Shown one piece after another: positions 1 through 10,200 of a stretch of 64,000 nucleotides of DNA (positions within the stretch are counted from its first letter, which is position 1; each line of letters opens with the position of its first letter). Made by a program: the position numbers and the translations under genes. Source of the stretch: Prevotellaceae bacterium HUN156 (lineage in GTDB: Bacteria > Bacteroidota > Bacteroidia > Bacteroidales > Bacteroidaceae); contig FPIT01000011.1 of NCBI GenBank assembly GCA_900119285.1, forward strand, positions 1-64,000, read 5' to 3'. The notes below the pieces were generated by a model, which saw only the letters and a list, made by a program, of their open reading frames with translations, searched no databases and had not been told where the DNA came from.

Positions 1-185
1 GCTCCATCGGTGCTAATAGCGCCAAGGAGTTCAGCGTGTCAGAGAACATCAAGGGCATGCGCGTCATCTTTAGCCCAGAACGCTCTACCGACGCCTCTGG
101 CAATCGCACCAAGCAGTTCCTGCAGGGAATCAAAGTAGAGGAGCTGCCAAAGAATACCGTTTCCAAAGAAACGGCGAAGCCTTAA
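1..185 (+). CDS. HU-like DNA-binding protein, C-terminal fragment
   Basis: A reading frame open from the left edge gives 60 residues and stops at TAA 183-185. It contains KGMRVIFSPERS, which resembles the C-terminal part of the HU-related DNA-binding proteins of Bacteroidales, followed by a polar Lys/Glu-rich tail. The N-terminal half lies outside the window, so the family call rests on this segment and on the downstream neighbour: in this order HU-like proteins are commonly followed by a smalltalk gene. The stop codon falls inside a small palindrome. A different nucleoid or structural protein cannot be excluded. Confidence 0.55.
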   Translation, partial: SIGANSAKEFSVSENIKGMRVIFSPERSTDASGNRTKQFLQGIKVEELPKNTVSKETAKP

Positions 186-230
186 GCTTCTTAAGGAGTT
201 AACTCCCGCTAACTCCCATTAACTCCCTTA
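181..230. repeat. Mini-hairpin plus 10-nt TAACTCCC repeats
   Basis: CTTAAG-CTT-CTTAAG at 181-195 forms a perfect 6-bp stem with a 3-nt loop. It is followed by three NTAACTCCC units at a 10-nt spacing (199-227). The 18-mer TAACTCCCGCTAACTCCC at 200-217 recurs exactly in inverted orientation at 1739-1756, and related units occur near 13748-13802. Confidence 0.75.
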
Positions 231-257
231 AAAATTAACCTATTTAATTTTATCACT

Positions 258-353
258 ATGAAAAACAAAGATTTCTGGAAGACCTTGATTCAGGTCTTCG
301 TTACGGTGCTCACAGCACTGGGTACTACACTGACCACTACCAGTTGTATGTAA
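258..353 (+). CDS. Smalltalk protein
   Basis: A 31-residue protein too short for most gene callers. It starts MKNKDFWKTLIQ, has a central hydrophobic Val/Leu/Thr stretch and ends TTTSCM. This matches the smalltalk family of Bacteroidetes (about 30 residues, one probable membrane helix, C-terminal Ser-Cys-Met), whose function is not known. It lies 72 bases downstream of an HU-like gene, the usual context, and directly upstream of a strong terminator, so the two genes probably form one transcript. The start follows an A/T-rich leader without a Shine-Dalgarno sequence. Confidence 0.8.
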   Translation: MKNKDFWKTLIQVFVTVLTALGTTLTTTSCM

Positions 354-358
354 CGAGA

Positions 359-390
359 GAGAGCATCCATGCCGGATGCTCTCTTCTTTT
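359..390. terminator. Intrinsic terminator after smalltalk gene
   Basis: GAGAGCATCC (359-368) and GGATGCTCTC (374-383) form a perfect 10-bp stem with a 5-nt loop, followed by TTCTTTTTT. It ends the plus-strand unit and sits 20 bases from the 3' end of the convergent lipoprotein gene. Confidence 0.9.
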
Positions 391-410
391 TTATTCGTTG
401 TGTCTGTGAT

Positions 411-1634
411 TTAATTAGCGTCTATAGGCTTAGGGTCGCTGTCTGTCAATGCTACGATATTTTTGAAATTTACCCAAGCGGAAGATTCCTTATAGGCGTC
501 AATGGAAGCAGCGGGCACGTGGAGGGTGGCACTACTGCAACTTGCCACATCAAAGATGGTGGTATTGGGGTTTGGCACTTGCTCTGCATAACAGTACACA
601 TCTGTCAGTCCTTTGCATTCTATGAATGCATTCGTATGAATGTTTTTTATGCTGCTTGGAATGATGATGGACGAAAGGTTGGTGTTGTAGGCAAAGGCAC
701 CAGACTCAATGGCCGTTACGCTATTGGGGAGGTTTAGCGTGGTGAGTCCTGTGCAATGTGAGAAAGCGGCATATCCGATGTTTGTGACTTCACGGGGAAA
801 GGTGAAGGACGTCAGTCCGGAGCAGCCGGCAAACGCATAGTCTCTGATGGTTATCACACTATTGGGGAGATTGATAGAGGTGAGTCCTGAACAGCCAGAG
901 AACATCTCTCTTCCGATAGTCGATATGCCATCGGGAATGGTAATGGTGGTTAGTGTCTTGCAATTCTCGAAAGCATAGTCGCCAATACTCTTTACCCCAC
1001 TGGGAATGGTGATGGACGTCAGTCCGGAACAGCCGTAGAATGCTTCTCTGCCGATGCTTGTTACGCTATTGGGGATGGTGACGGCAGTCAGACTGGAGCA
1101 ACCCTTCAGCATTCCATCACTGATGCTTTTCATATCATCAGGAATAATGATGGAGGTGAGTCCGCTACAGTCTGCAAACACATTCTCTTCCATGCTGATC
1201 ACGTCCTTGGGAATAGAGATGGAGGTGAGACTAGAACAACCAGCAAAGGCGCTGGCACCAATTGTTGTCACACTGCTGGGAATAGAGATGGAGGTAAGGT
1301 TAGAGCATCCGTAGAAAGCCATCCTGCCAATGCTCGTAACATGATAGAGATTAGATTTGTATCTGATAGCTGTCGCAATATTCACGGTTTTTCCGCCTGT
1401 TTGGTCAAAACCAGTAACAACGATATGCGCTTCTTCTATGGTATATTTAATGTAATTCAGATAGAAGCTCTTACTGTCTATTTTTACAAAGCTGGATCCA
1501 TCGGAGGTGGTACCGTTATCGTTGATATTAATGTATTCGACGCGTGGCGCGCTGTTGGTGTCTTCGCGACTACATGCAGCGAACAGGAACGTGATGAGTA
1601 GCAAAATACAAGAATGTACAAGGTTTTTATTCAT
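411..1634 (-). CDS. BspA-family leucine-rich-repeat lipoprotein
   Basis: A 407-residue surface lipoprotein. The N-terminus MNKNLVHSCILLLITFLFAA is a signal peptide followed by Cys22 in an LFAAC lipobox. From about residue 90 on there are around eleven tandem 23-residue repeats of the LRR_5/BspA type (TSIGREAFYGCSGLTSITIP pattern), then a C-terminal segment typical of the family. Such proteins are exposed on the cell surface; several characterised members bind host proteins, but the ligand here is unknown. An upstream in-frame ATG would precede the signal peptide, so the start at 1634 was chosen. The gene converges on the smalltalk terminator. Confidence 0.88.
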   Translation of the reverse strand: MNKNLVHSCILLLITFLFAACSREDTNSAPRVEYININDNGTTSDGSSFVKIDSKSFYLNYIKYTIEEAHIVVTGFDQTGGKTVNIATAIRYKSNLYHVTSIGRMAFYGCSNLTSISIPSSVTTIGASAFAGCSSLTSISIPKDVISMEENVFADCSGLTSIIIPDDMKSISDGMLKGCSSLTAVTIPNSVTSIGREAFYGCSGLTSITIPSGVKSIGDYAFENCKTLTTITIPDGISTIGREMFSGCSGLTSINLPNSVITIRDYAFAGCSGLTSFTFPREVTNIGYAAFSHCTGLTTLNLPNSVTAIESGAFAYNTNLSSIIIPSSIKNIHTNAFIECKGLTDVYCYAEQVPNPNTTIFDVASCSSATLHVPAASIDAYKESSAWVNFKNIVALTDSDPKPIDAN

Positions 1635-2024
1635 AATTTTAATTGGTTTGTAAGAAATGACAATAAGCATTTTCTGTTTTCTGCTGCAAATTTAAACAAA
1701 AACAAGATAAATACAAAATTTTCTTTTGGATTTGTTATGGGAGTTAGCGGGAGTTACACTGCCCAGCGCCTAAACATCGACAATAAGCCAGGCTATGAGC
1801 AATACAGCTAATCTAAAATATTTTCTCCAAAGTATTGCACTTTAGGGTAGTTTTATTATCTTAGTCGCGAATGCTCAATTTACTATAGAAATGTTAAAAT
1901 CGTATCATTTTATTATCTTTATTCAAAATATCTTAATCAAGTGTTATAAAAACACACATAAAAGTATTAATTTTGCAGTCGAAATTAATTTTTCGAACCA
2001 TTTTACAACAAAAATTAAACACGC
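1635..2024. promoter_or_regulatory. Divergent intergenic region of two BspA genes
   Basis: Holds a minus-strand -7 box TAAATTTG (plus coordinates 1687-1694), about 50 bases before the lipoprotein start, and a plus-strand box TAATTTTG at 1968-1975, about 50 bases before the LRR gene at 2025. In between is an inverted copy (1739-1756) of the TAACTCCC repeat seen at 200-217. No gene was recognised in the rest of this AT-rich stretch. Confidence 0.6.
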
Positions 2025-3932
2025 ATGAGAAAAAATTTATTTAGAAAGAGAGCTACCTTACTAGCTCTATTTCTGGGGGTTGTAATGACAAGTATTGCTC
2101 AAACCACCTTCACCATCAACAAACTAAACTATCAGGTTAACGAGGACGGCACCTCTGTAACAGTTACAGGACACACTGACGGTTATGAAGCAACAGGCGA
2201 GTTGGAAATACCTGCCTCAGTAAATTACAATGAGAAAGATTATACTGTAACAGCCGTTGGTCAATCGGCTTTCATGTATTGCTTCTATCTGTCGAAATTG
2301 ACTCTTCCAAACACGATAACAACCATCGGCGAAGGAGCCTTCTCCTACTGCCAAAGTTTCAAGGGAGACCTGGTAATTCCCAACTCTGTGAAAGAAGTAG
2401 GATATAATGCCTTTTCAGGGTGTTCAGGCTTTGACGGACAACTCATCATTGGTTCCTCAGTTGAAAGCTTAGGCGATTATGCCTTCAGCGGATGCGCCGG
2501 ACTTACAGGAACACTAAATCTTCCAGCCAACGTGACAAGCATTGGGTCAAACACCTTTGGCTACAATGGGTTTGGTGCGATTGTCGTGGATCCCGACAAT
2601 AGTGTCTATGACTCAAGAGAACAATGCAACGCTATCGTTGAAACTAATACTAACACACTGATAACGGGTTGCAAGAATTCTATCATTCCTGAAGGAATCA
2701 CAGACATCGGCTATTGTGCCTTCAGAGGTATTCTTAATTTGACAGCAGTTGAGCTGCCACAATCATTGGTTACCATTGGCGAGAACGCCTTTGCGCTGTG
2801 CTATGATCTTACGGGCGACCTGACCATTCCTGATCTGGTTACAACCATCGGACCAAGTGCCTTCTATGGGTGTGAAAAACTAACGGGTACACTGACATTG
2901 GGCGAATCGGTATCATACATCGGTGACTGGGCCTTTAAGAAATGCAGCGGATTTACGGGAGCTGTCTCACGTGCCACTACTCCGCCAGAGATAGGTAATG
3001 AGTTTGGTTACTACACCGCCTTCGAGTCGTTTGGCTGTCAAATACTGATTATCCCTGACGGTTGCACAGATGCCTATATGAATTCAAATCTTCATGACGA
3101 ACTGGGACTGTGCGGCTTTAGTACGTTTATTGAAAAAAGTGATAATGTGGTAGAGGAGTTTACGGAATTTGCTGCCGGCAAGTATAACTATCGCGTCAAC
3201 AAAGATGATGTTTCTGTAACCGTTATCAGTCATGTGGACGGCTACGAGGCAAGTGGAGAAATCAATATACCCGAAACAGTAAACTATGAAGGTAAAGACT
3301 ATACCGTGACATCTATAGGTAGTTATGCGTTTATGTATAACAGCAGCGTCACTACGCTCACGCTTCCCAGTACAATAGTAACAATTGGCGATGGTGCCTT
3401 TAGCGGTTGCAATGGCTTTACTGGTGATTTGCTGATACCAGATGCTGTGACCACCATCGGATATGGCGCATTCAGCTATTGCAGCGGTTTCAACGGCAAA
3501 TTAACCATCGGCCGTTCTGTTGCCTTCATCGGAGATCAGGCCTTCGCTAACTGTAATGGCTTTACAAGCGCTGTATCACGGGCCACCGTACCACCTACAC
3601 TCGATGACAGTTTTGGTGAGCCTCTGACATTCAACGATTTTGGATGTAGCACTGTTACCGTTCCTTCGGGAAGCGCCTCAGCCTATCAGGCATCTGCCTG
3701 GTATGACCCCACCGGGCAAAAAGGCTTTAAGGAATTTGTAGAAAGCGGAGACATCAGCAGTATTGGTGGTACGTTTGCTGCAAACAGAAATAATGGCAGC
3801 ATCTATGATGTATCGGGCAAGAGAATCTACGTTGACGGTAACCACCTACCTGCAGGTTTGAAACCAGGTATCTATTTCATCAAGACTGAAAGTCAGGATG
3901 GCACAAAGATAAAGAAAATAACGGTGAAGTAG
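2025..3932 (+). CDS. Secreted BspA-like LRR protein with type IX-like tail
   Basis: A 635-residue secreted protein. Residues 1-25 form a signal peptide ending VMTSIAQ. Two homologous blocks (about 27-370 and 385-570) each begin with a FTINKLNYQVN/AAGKYNYRVN beta-strand segment and the phrase VTVTGHTDGYEATGE or a variant, followed by LRR_5 repeats (TTIGEGAFSYCQSF pattern). This suggests internal duplication. The last 80 residues (IYDVSGKRIYVDG, then GIYFIK, ending KKITVK) match the type A sorting tail of the type IX secretion system. Surface display is therefore likely; the binding partner is unknown. It ends just before a bidirectional terminator. Confidence 0.87.
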   Translation: MRKNLFRKRATLLALFLGVVMTSIAQTTFTINKLNYQVNEDGTSVTVTGHTDGYEATGELEIPASVNYNEKDYTVTAVGQSAFMYCFYLSKLTLPNTITTIGEGAFSYCQSFKGDLVIPNSVKEVGYNAFSGCSGFDGQLIIGSSVESLGDYAFSGCAGLTGTLNLPANVTSIGSNTFGYNGFGAIVVDPDNSVYDSREQCNAIVETNTNTLITGCKNSIIPEGITDIGYCAFRGILNLTAVELPQSLVTIGENAFALCYDLTGDLTIPDLVTTIGPSAFYGCEKLTGTLTLGESVSYIGDWAFKKCSGFTGAVSRATTPPEIGNEFGYYTAFESFGCQILIIPDGCTDAYMNSNLHDELGLCGFSTFIEKSDNVVEEFTEFAAGKYNYRVNKDDVSVTVISHVDGYEASGEINIPETVNYEGKDYTVTSIGSYAFMYNSSVTTLTLPSTIVTIGDGAFSGCNGFTGDLLIPDAVTTIGYGAFSYCSGFNGKLTIGRSVAFIGDQAFANCNGFTSAVSRATVPPTLDDSFGEPLTFNDFGCSTVTVPSGSASAYQASAWYDPTGQKGFKEFVESGDISSIGGTFAANRNNGSIYDVSGKRIYVDGNHLPAGLKPGIYFIKTESQDGTKIKKITVK

Positions 3933-3942
3933 GTTTTGGGGG

Positions 3943-3990
3943 AATCAAAAAAAAGCAAGCACCTATTTTTAGGTGCTTGCTTTTTTGATT
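3943..3990. terminator. Bidirectional intrinsic terminator
   Basis: AAAAGCAAGCACCT and AGGTGCTTGCTTTT pair around an ATTTTT loop. There is an A-run on the left and a T-run on the right, so it can end transcripts from both the LRR gene (plus) and the peptide/adhesin unit (minus). Confidence 0.92.
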
Positions 3991-4001
3991 ATAGTCAGGG
4001 A

Positions 4002-4190
4002 TTAGAAATCACTCGTTGTGTCCCATTCGCCCTCTTCGTTGCTGAATTCGTCAATCAAACGAGAGAGCTGGGTATCGCCATCAGCAACCGTGTCGCCCAC
4101 GATGTCTTCGCCCACGCTTCCCGCCAGTAGATGCTGCTGCATGTTGAGCAGCACTACCTGGAGTTCTGGATTGATATATTCTTTCTTCAT
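4002..4190 (-). CDS. Small acidic protein downstream of the giant adhesin
   Basis: A 62-residue protein starting MKKEYINPELQVVLLNMQQ, followed by LLAGS and a strongly acidic C-terminus (about 18 Asp/Glu, few basic residues). The start at 4190 is preferred to ATG 4205 because MKKxYIxPxxxVV openings recur in small proteins of Prevotella and relatives. No domain of known function is recognised and there is no clear signal peptide. The gene follows the giant surface protein by 26 bases and precedes the terminator, so it is probably cotranscribed with it. The leader-like N-terminus followed by a gly-ser-gly segment could suggest a peptide precursor, but no modifying enzyme is nearby. Confidence 0.65.
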   Translation of the reverse strand: MKKEYINPELQVVLLNMQQHLLAGSVGEDIVGDTVADGDTQLSRLIDEFSNEEGEWDTTSDF

Positions 4191-4216
4191 AATTCTTAAC
4201 TTCATTAACTACGTTA

Positions 4217-7200
4217 TTACTTCACTACCACCTTGTGGCCATTAGTTACATAAACGCCCTTCTTGGTAGGCTTCTTGTCAAGCTTCAGACCATCGATGGT
4301 GTACCAGTCGCCGTCTGCTGCATCGTCAGTAATCTGGTCGATGCTTGTAGCCTCGCCGTCGCCGAAGTCCATAGTGATGGCGCGTGCACCGAAGACGTCG
4401 GCGGTTAGCAGATGCAGATAAGCACTGTTAGCTCTCAGCGTGTATGTGTTAGCTAACTTATACCAGGCAATGGCGTCATTCTGCTTAGATAGAATGAAGT
4501 TAGTGTAGTCACCTGCTACTGGGTCAACTGATGTTGCGGTGGTCAGACCAACCATCAGGTTGCTTGCCAGAGGAGAGGCAGTCTCGATGATGGGCACGTA
4601 GAATGTCTCGTTAGCAGTACCCTTCAGCATCAGACCTTCGCTTGCAGGAACCTCTTCAGCCTTGGTCATCGTCAGTACACCATTGTGACCTTCAGTGAGC
4701 TCGAAGTTGCTTGCGTAGTGAGCTCTCAGTCCGCTAACATTGCTAAAGTCGAGTGCATTGTCGCTGGCGTATGTCATGATGCCATGAGCATTCATCTCGA
4801 TTTTTTCGTGAGGATCAACGACGAGGCGCACCTGGCTCTTGGTCGAAGACAAACTGCCATTCGCGGTAATGTCGCTCTGCGGGTCAAGGTTTTGGCTGTC
4901 ACTCCAATTATACAATGTTTGGTTAGTACCACCCTCGTATACCAAGAACATACGACCACTGCCATAAGTATCTCCAGCATTAGAAATACGGGTGACATCG
5001 AAGATGATGGCGAGGTTGCTGGTGCCGTCATACATGAATGGTGTGTCGAACGTGACGGTTGCCCAGTCATCTTCGGGGAACTCAACTTGGCCACTGAACA
5101 CCTTGTCGGCCTCTGTCACCTTTATCCAGTCTGTCTCGTTTTCAAAACTGCTCTTGCTGGTGTTCACCAGATAGATGTCCATCGTGCGCTTGCAGTCTTT
5201 CGTGCTGGTCTCCCTGAGGTCGATGCTGGTAATCTTGCCAGCCTGATTGCCTAGCTCGTCAGCGGTGTATATCTGCTGCGTCAAAGCGTAGTTATCCCAG
5301 TTGTTGAAAGGTATAACGCTGCTTGTCGAAGTACCAGAGCCAATCTTCAGTCTCTTGATAACTTGGAAGTCGAAGTCCTTAGTGCCAGTGTAGTTACCAA
5401 CACCAGTGATGGTCATCGTGTAGTCGCCAACAGCCAATACTTCGGCAGGAACAGTGGTGATGACAAAGTCCTTGTCAGCACCCTTTACTAACAATGTGCC
5501 GTCACGCTTTACGGTTGGGTTCAATTCAATCTCACTTCCTGTGTAGAGCTGATTTTCCATTTTGATTTCACAGTTTTCTACATTGAAGGGATCGATAGTG
5601 AAGTTCTTTGATACGCTGCCAGAGTAACGACCCGAACCAGTGACGGTAACGGTGTAAGTACCTGCATTGGTACAGCCATCGCTATAGCTAACAGTGTACT
5701 GGTTGTTCTCTTCCAATGTCTCTGTATCCAGTGTAACCACAGGAACAGGATGCTGAACGCTGCCATTATAGGTCAGGTTGTCAATATCGGCAATCACGGC
5801 ACCTGCAGTTGCAAGGTCAATGATGTTGTCAGCATAGCTACCTGTGATAACTACGTCCTCACTGAAGCCGGTTAGCGTATGTTCGCCATCAATGATACCA
5901 GCATTGCTGATTTCACCACTGTTCACAGTGTAATGGTCGAATACCTTGCCGTCAGGAACAGCATAGTTTAGTGTTACCTTTGTACCGCTCTTGTAAAGAT
6001 TCTCTGCATTCCAAACGTAGTTGGGCTCTGTAGGCAATGTCAGTGTAACGCCATCAGCTGCGCTAATCTTTGCAACCACCTCAGCACCAGTCTGGTCAGT
6101 ACCTGTAGCACTGTTTGCACCTACACCACCAGTAGTAGCCGTTGTGTGGTAGTTGTTGGTAAATTGGCCACTATAGTTATAACCTACTATAGAGCCTACA
6201 TACGAGGTTCCCTCAACGATGCCGGCATTGAAGCAATTCTCAGCGGTGCTTCTCCACATTTCTCCGGCAATACCACCATTATAATTGCCATTGCCCGTTA
6301 CACTGGCAGTATTGATACAGTTACTGATTTTGTAATAATCAAGGTAACCAACGATACCTCCATGATAGTTAGCTTCAACGCCATCAGCAGCCTTGATGGC
6401 TCCACTTACGCTACAATTTCTTATGTTTGAGTAGGATAGATATCCACAGATACCACCTACATAACTTTTTGCAGTAATGTCACAATCAACGATGACTACA
6501 TTTTTGACAGCATCATCGTAAACACTATTAATATAGCCGAACAATCCTTGATAATAAGCATCAGGCTTGTTGATATACAATCCGCTAATGGTCTTGTTGT
6601 CACCATCGTATCGACCATTAAAAGAAGAATTGTTTGTACCGATGGCTGTATGCTCCTCGGTGAGGGTGATGTCAGCTGTCTGCTTGTAGTAGCCATTTCG
6701 ACGGGCATCAGTGTTTACAATGCTTGCCAATGCCTCCAAGTCTTCCTCTGTAGCAATCAGATAGGGGTTCTCTGAACTATTGCTCTTCTCAGCATCCAGC
6801 AGTGGGAGGTCAACGATGTTGAAGGTCTTTGTCGTTGTGCCCTTATAGCCGTTGATACCTGTCAGAGTGAGCGTAGCCGTACCAACAGCAGCGTTATTGG
6901 TGCCCTCTACGAGGTAGTCGGTACCCAATACCAGCGGTGTGGTTCCGTTGGTGACGGTCAATGCAGGGATAACAGGATCACTACCCTTCCAGCGCTTATC
7001 GGCGATAGGTGCAACGTTAACGGTGCTCATATCTATACCGCTGTTGCTGCTGACGACGGCAGAGATAGTGACATCCTTGTCGGTAATGGTCAGCACATGG
7101 TCGCCATCAACAGTTTCCAGGTTGGTCAGTGTACCACCTTCGCAAGCATAAGTAACGAATGTTACATCGGTCAGGTCGGGTGTCAGTGTCAGTGTCCAGT

Positions 7201-10200
7201 TACCCTTCTTGTAATACTTCTTGCCACTGAGTACACTGGTTACTACGCCCGTCTCGGCAGCAACAATGTTATTGATATGGTCGCCTGCAGCAACGATATA
7301 TCCACGCTCTGCACGGCCACTGTAATCTGAGGCGCCACTGCTATAGCCGAGTGCATTAGCGGTACAAGGAGATGCATAGTAGCAATTGGTGTAATTAGTT
7401 GTCCAAGAATATTCGCCGGCAATAGCACCTACATATTTAGTTCCTGCCACGGTACCGGTATTCAAACAAAGATTGTATCTATTGCTGCTGGCATCGTCAT
7501 CGCCTACGATACCACCATGTTTCTCACCATCGCCAGAGATGGCTGCTGCATTCTCACAAGAAGTGAAAATAACATCCCAACCTGCACGGCCCACGATACC
7601 ACCATAGTAGTCGTTGCTTACAGAGGTAGAAACAGCACCAGTCATGGTACAGTCTGTAATAGTTGTACCTGTAGCATGTCCTACGATACCACCGTGGTAA
7701 GTGGCATCGGCAACTGTTGCTGCAATAGTACCACTAACGTGACAATTCTGAATGGTGCCAGAAGAATTACCAGCAATACCACCTGTATAGCTCTTACCAG
7801 TGATATTACAATTAACGAGGTTTACATTCTTGATAACAGCGCTGCTGGTATATCCAAATAGACCTTGATAGTTGAAGTCTGGTTGGTTAATCGTCAGGTT
7901 TGTGATACTCTTATTATTACCATCAAAGATGCCATAGAAATATCTGTAGTTACCGTCAATGTATCCACCGATAGTTGTGTGTGCAGCAGCCAGCGTGATG
8001 TCGGCATTCTGCTTGAAGGTCTTGCCTTGAGCATTGTGTCCGCTATTAACATAAGCAGCCAAACGCTTCAAGTCGCTCTCGTCATTGATGAGATATACCT
8101 TATCATCGCCTTCACCTTCAGTGGCAAATACATAACCGTCGAGGCTCTCACCTTCCATCACGCGGAATGAACGGACGGCTGCACCAGCGTAACGAGCTTT
8201 ATTGTCAGCCTTAGCCGTGAAGGTGATGGTGTAATTGCCAATAGCGGCAGGAGTGCTAGATAAAACCACCTCGTAGTCGGTGTCTTTGGTCAATGTCTTG
8301 CTATCAATCTTCAGTGCATAGTTGAGGATAATCTCCTCACCATTGTTGTAAGCATAAGTTTCATACATGTCTGTAATCAATACAGGCTGATAGAAGTCAT
8401 AGCCATGAAGGGCCTTAGCCAGATAGATGTCCTCAGTAGGAGCGGTCTTAGTAACCTGATGGCAACCGTAACCATCTGCTATATACTTGTCGGTATTTCC
8501 AATCTTATTGATATAATAGAGGCTGGTTACATTGTCGTTGTAGAAATAGTTGTTTGAATTTCTGGGGTTCATCAGCGTGAGGTTGGTATAGGTACCATTC
8601 TCCAGACAGTTGGTGAAGTAGCTGTATCCGCCACCGTAGCCGATGAAACCGCCAGCTCTGCGATTAGCGTCGCTGCTGGTGTTGTTGATAGTACCGGCAA
8701 AGACACAGTTAGTAAAATATAGATAATATCCGTTGCTGTTGACGTCCATGTTACCCACAAATCCACCGGCATAGTCAGCACTGGTGGTGATGGTAGCGGT
8801 AACTACGCAGTCGTTGAACTCTGTATAACTGTGAGCCCAGCCCGCCAGACCTGCTGCATACTTGCTGGCAGAGGTGATAGAACCTGCAACGGTGAGGTTC
8901 TTGATTTTAGCGCTTTTGAGGTAGTGGAAGGGAGCCACACCCTGTTCGTTCATGTCATCGCCAGTAGCTGTGCTTACGATGTTGGCGGTAATAGTATGGT
9001 TGTCGCCATCGAAAGTACCTTGGAAGGGGAAACCATCACGAATACCTACCATCGTTGTAATGGTGATATCATTGGTCAGTTTGACGTATTTGCCAGAGTA
9101 AGTGATACCACCAGCTACAGATGCTGCCAGTGTGTTCCAGTCATCGGTGCTACCGATGAGGAAAGGATCATCCTTAGTGCCTGTACCGGCTATGTAGTTG
9201 GCTACCTCAAACTGATGTGTCAGTGTGCCGCTGTAGCCGTTGGCATTACCGTTAACGGTCATGGTGTAGTTGCCCTGAACCTGTACGGGACTGGGTGAGA
9301 AGCTGACGCTGTAGTTTTCGGCGGCAATGGTGTTGCCGTCCATATCCTTTACGGTAGGAGTTACCGTAATCTCAGAACCAGTGTAGGGGAAGAAGGTATT
9401 GCATACGATGCTACCTGCAGTCAGGTTCTTGATGTCCTGTACGGGCACCACCTTATTATTTATAATATCCCAACCCTTACCGAGGGCTTGCTGAAGCTCA
9501 GCATTGGTCATAGAGCCAACGGCAGTACCTTGCTCGATTCCCAAAGTCTCAGTGTAATAGCTGTTGGTAATGTTTGTTGTACCGCTAATACGCACGAACG
9601 TGCTGCTGTTGTTTTCTGTGCTTACAGTTACTTCTGTGGGAGCGTAGAGACAGTTGGTTACGTTGATGGTATAGCCACTTGACTGGTAACCAACGAATCC
9701 ACCGCAAGCTTTAGAGTCAGGTCCAAGAAGTTTACCGTCGAAGCGGCAGTTGGTAAGGTTGGTAGTTCCATATACGTAGCCAATGAATCCACCATGGTCA
9801 GGGTAATTTTCATTAGTGCTGCTGTTAATAGTTACACTGTTCCAGCAGTTAATGATATTCAGGTCGTATTTCTGATAGCCAACAAGACCTGCAGCGTATC
9901 TGTGGCTTGTATTAATAGTACCTGCTACATGTATACGCTTGAGAGTGACGCCATTGTAGCCATAGCGGAACGGTGCCCAGTAATCGCCCTCAGAAGTCAG
10001 GTCGAGGGTCATGGTGTGACCATCACCATCGAAGGTTCCTCTAAAGGAGTTGTCTTCGCTGGTTCCTACTGTCGTAGTAACATTGATATCGGCAGTGAGC
10101 TTATAATACTTGTTGCGATAAGTGGTGTTCTCATTGTTAATCCAATTAGCAAAGGTCTTCCAGTCGATATCGCTACCAATCAGATAAGGATCGGCGGCAG

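Noticed and set aside
369..737. A plus-strand 122-codon frame over the BspA lipoprotein
   Set aside because: It is antisense to a clear lipoprotein gene with signal peptide and LRR repeats, and overlaps the smalltalk terminator.
4685..5254. Long plus-strand frames opposite the giant adhesin
   Set aside because: They are shadows of the repeat codons of the minus-strand gene and match no family.
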